A stretch of DNA of 38,082 nt from a virus: the IMG/VR virus record IMGVR_UViG_3300044730_000332, positions 1 to 38,082 of that record. One strand, given 5' to 3'. Below the pieces are notes generated by a model. The model had not been told where the DNA came from. It did not search any database and saw only the letters and a list, made by a program, of their open reading frames with translations. Position numbers and translations under genes: made by a program. Positions 34,034 through 38,082 of the stretch are shown here, piece by piece. Within the stretch, counting starts at the first letter, position 1, and every line of letters starts with the position of its first letter.

Positions 34034-34381
34034 ATGACTATCACAGCAACCCCAGAGCAGATCCCCATGATCGTAGCCGAAGCTGAATTCGCTGCCCACG
34101 CCGCAGCTGATCAATACTTTCGCCAAGAGCTGGGCGGCAGGGATCAATTCGCATGCGGCTTTGCCTGGGTGAAGATCTACGGTGTCAAGGGCAACACCAA
34201 GTTGGGCCGGGCCTTGAAGGCCACCGGGATCCGTCCTTCATACTCAGGCGGCTTAGAGATGTGGAATCCATCCAAGTTTGGATGCCAGAACGTGGACACG
34301 CTGGAAGCAGGCGCCCGTGCCGCAGCCGGTGTGTTTGAGAAGTATGGCTTTGAGGCCTATGCGGGCAGCAGACTTGATTAA
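34034..34381 (+). CDS. Conserved phage protein (115 aa)
   Basis: AAAGGAGCAACA precedes the ATG. Seen: IVAEAEFAAHAAADQYFRQELGGRDQFACGFAWVKIYGVKGNTKLGRALKATGI, then GLEMWNPSKFGCQNVDTLEAGARAAAGVFEKYGF. The stretch CGFAWVxIxGVKGNTKLGR is a pattern I recognise from a family spread over many phages. Function unknown; a compact alpha/beta cytoplasmic protein by its rhythm. Confidence 0.78.
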   Translation: MTITATPEQIPMIVAEAEFAAHAAADQYFRQELGGRDQFACGFAWVKIYGVKGNTKLGRALKATGIRPSYSGGLEMWNPSKFGCQNVDTLEAGARAAAGVFEKYGFEAYAGSRLD

Positions 34382-34386
34382 CCCTA

Positions 34387-34403
34387 GACCCTGGAGGGTC
34401 TTT
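34387..34403 (+). terminator. Short terminator-like hairpin
   Basis: GACCCT/AGGGTC with a 2-nt loop and then only TTT; it stands just before the promoter at 34406. Weak. Confidence 0.4.
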
Positions 34404-34405
34404 GG

Positions 34406-34434
34406 TTGACAGTTTGGCTAATCGGCGTTATAAT
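34406..34434 (+). promoter_or_regulatory. Sigma70-like promoter of the 61-aa gene
   Basis: TTGACA, 17-bp spacer, TATAAT; leader starts ACACATA and has GAAAGA instead of GGAG. Confidence 0.88.
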
Positions 34435-34468
34435 TAACACATACACAAACACTTACAGAAAGACACAA

Positions 34469-34654
34469 ATGACAACTAATCAAGCAATGTTCGTATTCAT
34501 AGCAGGACTGCTTCTCACACTGGGTGCAGTAGGTGGTGTAGAGGCCAGCGTAGATGCAGAGCAACTCACAGGTTCGTTGTTGTTGGCAGTGTTGGGCCTG
34601 TTAGGCATGTATGCGGGCACATTGGGTTTCCGTAACGCACACTACTTCGACTAA
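34469..34654 (+). CDS. Small membrane protein (61 aa)
   Basis: Two hydrophobic segments (AMFVFIAGLLLTLGAVGGV and LTGSLLLAVLGLLGMYAGTLGF) joined by an acidic loop (EASVDAEQ), with a polar end. This is a two-pass inner-membrane protein of a kind frequent among phage early genes. The next gene starts 1 nt after its stop. Function unknown. Confidence 0.68.
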   Translation: MTTNQAMFVFIAGLLLTLGAVGGVEASVDAEQLTGSLLLAVLGLLGMYAGTLGFRNAHYFD

Positions 34655-34655
34655 C

Positions 34656-34970
34656 ATGGAAGCACTGAGAGAGATCACAGGGGGCCAGTTCCCCGCCCAC
34701 ATATACCTTGTAGATGGCACGAATCTAGTATCGTATATCAAACAGGGCGAAACCGAAGCCTTCTACTTCAAGAATCCCATCAAAGGATTTGACAAGAGAG
34801 GCCGTAAGTTTGAACCAGTAAAACCCAATCCATTCACAACGAAGAAAGAAACAAATGCAAAAACAGTCATTGGTAGTAGTGGGCAAGTATACACAGTCAC
34901 AGAAGACTCGTGTAGCTGTCCCGGCTTCACGTATAGAGGTTCCTGCAAACACTTGGGCCAACATGATTGA
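34656..34970 (+). CDS. SWIM-type zinc-finger protein (104 aa)
   Basis: The C-terminus has VYTVTEDSCSCPGFTYRGSCKHLG: Cys86, Cys88, Cys97 and His99 in CxCx8CxH, the SWIM zinc finger, which binds DNA or protein. The N-terminal 60 residues (ALREITGGQFPAHIYLVDGTNLVSYIKQG) form a separate small beta domain, and a Lys/Pro-rich linker joins the two. Small SWIM proteins are seen in several large phages. The start follows the previous stop with no clear ribosome site, so re-initiation is likely. Confidence 0.82.
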   Translation: MEALREITGGQFPAHIYLVDGTNLVSYIKQGETEAFYFKNPIKGFDKRGRKFEPVKPNPFTTKKETNAKTVIGSSGQVYTVTEDSCSCPGFTYRGSCKHLGQHD

Positions 34971-34988
34971 ATACCTTAGAGGTGTGGC

Positions 34989-35213
34989 ATGATTCGGTTG
35001 GAAGGCTTATCCAAACAAGACGTGCAGATCTGCACACTGTTGTGGAACTGTGACACAGTAGAAGCAGTAGAGGTATTGGTCAACGCCATGCCCGCCGCAT
35101 ATAAACAACGTGCTGTTACCATGCGTGAGCTAATGACAGCAGCACAACTAGATACCATAGAGGACATTGATGAAAACATCACTGCTTATCTGCAGCATAT
35201 TAGTAGCCGCTAG
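34989..35213 (+). CDS. Conserved small phage protein (74 aa)
   Basis: MIRLEGLSKQDVQICTLLWNCDTVEAVEVLVNAMP with MRELMTAAQLDTIEDIDE is a pattern I know from T4-like aquatic phages, where it is a small conserved helical protein without known role. AGAGGTG lies 8 nt before the ATG. It overlaps the following lipoprotein gene by 44 nt in another frame. Confidence 0.75.
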   Translation: MIRLEGLSKQDVQICTLLWNCDTVEAVEVLVNAMPAAYKQRAVTMRELMTAAQLDTIEDIDENITAYLQHISSR

Positions 35214-35382
35214 CACAGTAACGGGCTGCGCTACACACGATCGTAGAGACACTGCATATGATCCCAACCTGAGGCGGGGTCAGAGCCTGTTCGATCAGAT
35301 CCCCAATTGGGAAGACTCAGCACAGAAGATATGTTGCGGACATCTTCGAAGCTGTGGTCCGGGACAATCGCCGAGGTGTTGA
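35170..35382 (+). CDS. Predicted small lipoprotein (70 aa)
   Basis: MKTSLLICSILVAASTVTGCATH is a lipoprotein signal with lipobox TVTGC (Cys20). The rest is short, charged and ends with four Cys (KICCGHLRSCGPGQSPRC). GAGG stands 8 nt before the ATG, inside the previous gene. An outer-membrane or periplasmic lipoprotein made early could act in superinfection exclusion; that is inference only. The Cys-rich end might reflect a frameshift, which I cannot test. Confidence 0.6.
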   Translation: MKTSLLICSILVAASTVTGCATHDRRDTAYDPNLRRGQSLFDQIPNWEDSAQKICCGHLRSCGPGQSPRC

Positions 35383-35539
35383 GAGGTCAGGTGGTGGCCA
35401 TGGTGGGGTGGCCGGTTATGCATGTAGTGTTGTATAATAGCAACAGTAGTGGTAGCAAATCACCACCCTGAAATGATAAGTAACTCACCCAAATTTTTTA
35501 CGCAGCTGGTTTTTTTCAACTTCAAACTCTTTTTCTACT
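35383..35539. other. Intergenic stretch with a -10-like box and small hairpin
   Basis: Contains TTGTATAATAG near 35431 without a good -35, a GTGGT/ACCAC hairpin near 35450-35467, and T-runs near 35494 and 35510. No gene seen. Confidence 0.35.
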
Positions 35540-35809
35540 ATGAATCATACCTTACAACACAGAGACCTTGCAGGAGCCAATCTCTCACCCGGAGATCATT
35601 GCCTAGTCACTGAACACAATAGAATCATCCTAGCCCGTGTCTTAAAACTCTATGATGCCAGCAATCAACTACAGTTACAGCCATTAAGCAGTGATGCAGG
35701 TGGCCGTAGAAGCCGACCCAGTCAAAAACCCATTAGGCGAGAGTGCTACAATGTGTATAAGATCGCTGACACAGAAATCACCATGAGCATACTACGAGGG
35801 GCCATTTAA
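35540..35809 (+). CDS. Hypothetical protein (89 aa)
   Basis: MNHTLQHRDLAGANLSPGDHCLVTEHNRIILARVLKLYD reads like a small SH3-like barrel (LSPGDHCLVTEHNRIILARVLKL), followed by a basic Arg/Ser/Pro-rich loop (GGRRSRPSQKPIRREC) and two more strands. No ribosome site and no TAAATA box are visible, so the start is uncertain. Composition and length support a real protein. Confidence 0.5.
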   Translation: MNHTLQHRDLAGANLSPGDHCLVTEHNRIILARVLKLYDASNQLQLQPLSSDAGGRRSRPSQKPIRRECYNVYKIADTEITMSILRGAI

Positions 35810-35854
35810 AAAACTGCGCCCAAAATTTTTAGGTGCATAGACCCATTTCAGCTG

Positions 35855-35860
35855 TAAATA
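35855..35860 (+). promoter_or_regulatory. Late-type box TAAATA for the 64-aa gene
   Basis: TAAATA, then CAAG, then the ATG at 35865; box and spacer identical to the minus-strand gene at 16397. Confidence 0.6.
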
Positions 35861-35864
35861 CAAG

Positions 35865-36059
35865 ATGCCTAACATCTATCACTTTCTATCACTGTCACCA
35901 GCTCCCTTGTTCTTGCTAGGGTTTATATACAGCATCTTCAATCCCATGCACATATGCAGTTCTTGGCCATATGAAATGAGTCTAATGTGGTTCGTAATGT
36001 TTCTAGCCCACTTAACACCGTGGTTCATATGGTTTCAACAACGCAACTCGACCAGGTAA
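35865..36059 (+). CDS. Small membrane protein (64 aa)
   Basis: Two hydrophobic segments (FLSLSPAPLFLLGFIYSIF and MSLMWFVMFLAHLTPWFIWF) with a Cys in the loop and a short basic tail. The ATG is 4 nt behind a TAAATA box, so the message is probably leaderless and late, which would suit a holin-like protein, though no family match is seen. It overlaps a possible minus-strand gene at its 3' end. Confidence 0.6.
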   Translation: MPNIYHFLSLSPAPLFLLGFIYSIFNPMHICSSWPYEMSLMWFVMFLAHLTPWFIWFQQRNSTR

Positions 36060-36239
36060 ACTAAAACAGCAGTGATAAGCACCTTGTAGCACTGCGTAAC
36101 TTTCCCAGTAGTAGATCTCCAGGATATCCGGTCTATTTGAAGGACACCATACAAGATCGTGTATTTCAATCACACCCATGGGACCTTCAATGGTCACTGT
36201 GGTGTTGTATTCACCTGTGCTGGTCAACAGTCTAAGCAT
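36012..36239 (-). CDS. Possible small protein (75 aa)
   Basis: Protein-like sequence: TTVTIEGPMGVIEIHDLVWCPSNRPDILEIYYWESYAVLQGAYHCCF has a clear strand rhythm. But it overlaps the convergent 64-aa gene by 48 bp, lacks a ribosome site, and no TAAATA lies at its start. It fills an otherwise empty 190-bp gap, which supports it. Confidence 0.4.
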   Translation of the reverse strand: MLRLLTSTGEYNTTVTIEGPMGVIEIHDLVWCPSNRPDILEIYYWESYAVLQGAYHCCFSLPGRVALLKPYEPRC

Positions 36240-36240
36240 G

Positions 36241-36246
36241 TAAATA
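36241..36246 (+). promoter_or_regulatory. Late-type box TAAATA for the GTG-start 74-aa gene
   Basis: TAAATA, then CTTAT, then GTG at 36252: the 5-nt gap of the class. Confidence 0.5.
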
Positions 36247-36251
36247 CTTAT

Positions 36252-36476
36252 GTGCTGATAGTGTATCTACAACCATTTCACACACCGCAGACTGATCTGT
36301 TGATCACGTGGCGGCATGCAGTTTCCTATTGGCCCAGATCATATGCACACACAGAACTGTTCAATGCTGCCATACCCATGGATTGGTGGCTGCTGTTTTC
36401 AAACCCTGTATACGCTGACATATGGTTGATCAAGTATCCTGAACACAGTCGTATTATACGCACTTTATTCGACTGA
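36252..36476 (+). CDS. Hypothetical protein with GTG start (74 aa)
   Basis: The start is inferred from the TAAATA box 5 nt upstream; the ATG at 36250 in another frame stops at once. The sequence has a strand (LIVYLQPF) and many Trp/Tyr/His (LLITWRHAVSYWPRSYAHTELF, then WWLLFSNPVYADIWLIKYPEHSRII). No family recognised. A GTG behind a late box suggests that the box, not a ribosome site, places initiation. Confidence 0.5.
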   Translation: MLIVYLQPFHTPQTDLLITWRHAVSYWPRSYAHTELFNAAIPMDWWLLFSNPVYADIWLIKYPEHSRIIRTLFD

Positions 36477-36550
36477 AAAAATCTTGCGCTGTGTGCTTTG
36501 CACAAAAAATTTTGCGCTGCGCTTCGCCAGGAATAATCTCCTTGCCCACA

Positions 36551-36556
36551 TAAATA
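36551..36556 (+). promoter_or_regulatory. Late-type box TAAATA for the 69-aa gene
   Basis: TAAATA, then CTTGC, then the ATG at 36562. Confidence 0.6.
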
Positions 36557-36561
36557 CTTGC

Positions 36562-36771
36562 ATGAACCAACAATTCCTATTACCCATGGCCCGTAATATG
36601 ATCACAGGGCAAACAGTGAAAACCCAGGATCTCACTGGATCTAGATTCGCTCTGAATCAACGTAAACTAGCTGAAGACATGGCACAGCAATTGGCTGATA
36701 AAATGACAGCTCGCACTAGCCAAACATGGCAGGGCTTTGTGCAAACATACATGCCCAGCACACGACTCTAA
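36562..36771 (+). CDS. Conserved small phage protein (69 aa)
   Basis: Start set by the TAAATA box 5 nt upstream. MNQQFLLPMARNMITGQTVKTQDLTGSRFALNQRKLAEDMAQQLADKMTARTSQTWQGFV has a Thr/Arg-rich start and a helical second half with LAEDMAQQLADKMTARTS. I recall similar short proteins in T4-like phages with a TGQ...DLTG.RF...QR pattern; no function is known. The segment before it (36477-36550) is non-coding with a repeated TTGCGCTG. Confidence 0.6.
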   Translation: MNQQFLLPMARNMITGQTVKTQDLTGSRFALNQRKLAEDMAQQLADKMTARTSQTWQGFVQTYMPSTRL

Positions 36772-36809
36772 CTCCAGTCAAGAAACACCAGCATACCTGC
36801 TGTGGGTTT

Positions 36810-36815
36810 TAAATA
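36810..36815 (+). promoter_or_regulatory. Late-type box TAAATA without a clear gene
   Basis: TAAATA, then CTAGG and an ATG at 36821 that opens only 10 codons. Either a relic promoter or one for antisense RNA into the GNAT-like gene. Confidence 0.3.
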
Positions 36816-36837
36816 CTAGGATGAAAAATACCAGTGA

Positions 36838-37275
36838 TTATCTATACAGATAGTTCACGGTATCAGCGTTTTCTCTAAAAACTTCTGCACCATTTTTCAA
36901 GTGAAATCTACGAGCCATTTCGGTCTTGGGACTCAGAGTCACATAGGTATTGATCTCAGGCTGTTCACGTTGGATTTCACGCTGTGCTTCTTCAATCAAT
37001 CTACGTCCTGCACCTGCAGCATATGACCATATGGTGTAAAACACTGCGGTATTGGTGTTCACTGCAAGATCTGCCAGTTCCGTGACATCCTGTGGAATCT
37101 CACTGAGAAACTTCACGCAGGTCACTGCTAGGGGTTGTTGTGTTTGATCATCCCTCAGCACAAAAATTCGAGAATTGTTGTTGACTCGAAACTCTGCAGG
37201 CAGTTCGGGTCTCACTGGATCGTCTTTGATTAGATCAAGCAGGTTGTCTCTAAGGTCTGTGATGATGTGTAGCAT
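36838..37275 (-). CDS. GNAT-fold acetyltransferase-like protein (145 aa)
   Basis: The C-terminal half AVFYTIWSYAAGAGRRLIEEAQREIQ is the acetyl-CoA-binding turn and helix of GNAT proteins (AAGAGRRL in place of Q/RxxGxG/A), followed by YVTLSPKTEMARRFHLKNGAEVFRENADTVNYLY, the last strands. The N-terminal half has the FVLRDDQTQQPLAVTCVKFL strand pair. This group is common in phages; its substrate is unknown. A TAAATA box lies 24 nt upstream, and AGGAA lies about 10 nt before the ATG. Confidence 0.72.
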   Translation of the reverse strand: MLHIITDLRDNLLDLIKDDPVRPELPAEFRVNNNSRIFVLRDDQTQQPLAVTCVKFLSEIPQDVTELADLAVNTNTAVFYTIWSYAAGAGRRLIEEAQREIQREQPEINTYVTLSPKTEMARRFHLKNGAEVFRENADTVNYLYR

Positions 37276-37299
37276 GATGGGTGGTTCCTATTATATGCG

Positions 37300-37305
37300 T
37301 ATTTA
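37300..37305 (-). promoter_or_regulatory. Late-type box TAAATA for the GNAT-like gene
   Basis: TAAATACG on the minus strand, 24 nt before the ATG at 37275. Confidence 0.5.
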
Positions 37306-37346
37306 TTGATATTGGTGTGATTTGGCGATTTTTGTCAAATCACGTG

Positions 37347-37375
37347 TTGACTGTTAGTATATTATACAGTATAAT
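37347..37375 (+). promoter_or_regulatory. Sigma70-like promoter of the Bax-inhibitor-1 gene
   Basis: TTGACT, 17-bp spacer, TATAAT. TAAATA follows directly (37376-37381), so early and late forms of polymerase might both start here. Confidence 0.85.
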
Positions 37376-37406
37376 TAAATATACAGCAACCACAAAGGAG
37401 TTCAAA

Positions 37407-38082
37407 ATGTTCGGAACAAATTACACAGGCGGGGACGTATTAAGTTACCGCTCAGCAGAACAAGTCAACGCAGCCATGGGCCGTGTCTACGGACACATGA
37501 GTCTAGCAGTCATAGTATCAATGTTGGTGAGTTTTTGGGTGGGCACCACACCTGAGCTGCTGGCATTCTTTTTCACAGGTGTGCTAAAATGGATCGTGAT
37601 CTTTGCACCCTTGGCCGCTATATTTGGCGTCAGCTATGTGCTAGGTAACAATCCCAGCAAAGGTGTAGCGCAGTTATGCCTACATGGCTTTGCAGCCTTG
37701 ATGGGCCTCAGCTTTGCAATGATTTTTGCAGTGTTTACCATGGGCAGCATTGTTAGTGCATTCATGGGAGCAGCTATCTTGTTTGCAGTAATGAGCGGTT
37801 ATGGATACTTTACCAAGCAGAATCTAGACAGCATGGGCAAGTTCATGTTTGTGGGTTTGATAGCCATTGTCATTGCCAGCATTGTTAATATCTTTATTGG
37901 TAGCACAGTCATGCAGATGGTGATCTCAGCATTGGCAATTGTCATCTTCCTTGGACTAACTGCCTACGACACACAAAAGATACGTGAAATGGTTTCAGTG
38001 GATACCAGTGATGCGGTAGAAGTATCGGGTGCATTGACCCTTTACATGGACTTTATCAACCTGTTCCTAAATCTCTTGCAGT
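37407..38082 (+). CDS. Bax-inhibitor-1 (TMBIM/YccA-YbhL) family membrane protein, 3' partial
   Basis: 225 codons are visible and the gene runs off the right edge. AAAGGAG lies 7 nt before the ATG. After a polar start (FGTNYTGGDVLSYRSAEQVNAAMGRVYGHMS) come six to seven membrane segments, with AMIFAVFTMGSIVSAFMGAAILFAVMSGYGYFTK, AYDTQKIREM and TLYMDFINLFLNLLQ near the end, all hallmarks of the bacterial BI-1 family (YbhL/YccA, pH-gated calcium-leak relatives; YccA binds FtsH). The order and length match the full family, so only a few residues should be missing. A phage copy may protect the membrane or inhibit FtsH; that is inference. Confidence 0.9.
   Translation, partial: MFGTNYTGGDVLSYRSAEQVNAAMGRVYGHMSLAVIVSMLVSFWVGTTPELLAFFFTGVLKWIVIFAPLAAIFGVSYVLGNNPSKGVAQLCLHGFAALMGLSFAMIFAVFTMGSIVSAFMGAAILFAVMSGYGYFTKQNLDSMGKFMFVGLIAIVIASIVNIFIGSTVMQMVISALAIVIFLGLTAYDTQKIREMVSVDTSDAVEVSGALTLYMDFINLFLNLLQ

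Noticed and set aside
35399-35470. A 23-codon frame behind the small lipoprotein gene
   Set aside because: It crosses a -10-like box and a hairpin and has no protein-like composition.
36821-36853. Ten-codon frame behind the TAAATA box at 36810, reading MKNTSDYLYR
   Set aside because: Too short and overlapping the end of the GNAT-like gene; the matching YLYR on both strands comes from a near-palindrome at the stop and is probably chance.

Overview
The window is a piece of a tailed double-stranded DNA phage genome (Caudoviricetes), most likely a large T4-like phage of an aquatic proteobacterium. Evidence: a collagen-like tail fibre, an ATP-dependent DNA ligase, two tRNA genes, dozens of short genes of phage type coupled by ATGA/TAATG overlaps, and two promoter classes, one close to bacterial sigma70 and one resembling the T4 late box (TAAATA). 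Host-like genes (ALA synthase, ClpP, AlgH/YqgE, Bax-inhibitor-1 family, a BPSL0761-like protein) point to Proteobacteria; the exact host cannot be read from the sequence. No integrase, rRNA or CRISPR array was seen.

Layout. 1-9.2 kb: mainly minus-strand structural and accessory genes (HAD phosphatase end, glutamine-amidotransferase-like protein, two large unknown proteins, secreted SNase nuclease, two conserved phage proteins, a tiny Cys-rich protein, the 1059-residue fibre, a PA14/GLEYA-like adhesin). 9.2-17.3 kb: mixed strands, with ALA synthase, cupin, ClpP, HNH nuclease, DNA ligase and its four-gene operon (including a DksA/TraR-type zinc protein), then a minus-strand operon with AlgH/YqgE and a lipoprotein, then three tiny plus-strand genes. 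17.3-17.9 kb: a structured non-coding stretch. 17.9-34.7 kb: a dense plus-strand early region in which almost every gene or gene pair has its own near-consensus promoter; it holds an AAA ATPase, a MoxR ATPase plus a VWA/metallopeptidase partner, an Api92-like protein, a DNA methyltransferase and many small unknown proteins. 34.7-38.1 kb: SWIM-type zinc protein, a lipoprotein, small TAAATA-driven genes, a GNAT-like protein and a Bax-inhibitor-1 family membrane protein cut by the right edge.

How expression seems organised. About 30 sigma70-like promoters all fit a 17-bp spacer, and many feed a short leader that starts near ACACATA and ends in AAGGAGCGA before the ATG. The second class, TAAATA, lies only 4-5 nt before the start codon of about a dozen genes on both strands, so these messages are probably leaderless. 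Two early genes end in a 3' UTR with the 15-mer CCGATTCGCTCYCGG followed by a terminator; this is complementary to the common GGAGCGA leader and could be a small-RNA seed.

The most unusual stretch is 29421-30938: on the plus strand C follows a pyrimidine in only one place (one TCC) in about 1.5 kb, although the complementary dinucleotides GA and GG are normal. It covers four genes whose proteins are nearly proline-free, two of which are paralogues, and three promoters there carry a shared palindrome. I propose selection on the transcript (for example escape from Rho, whose primary site binds YC), cytosine deamination, or import from an unusual donor.
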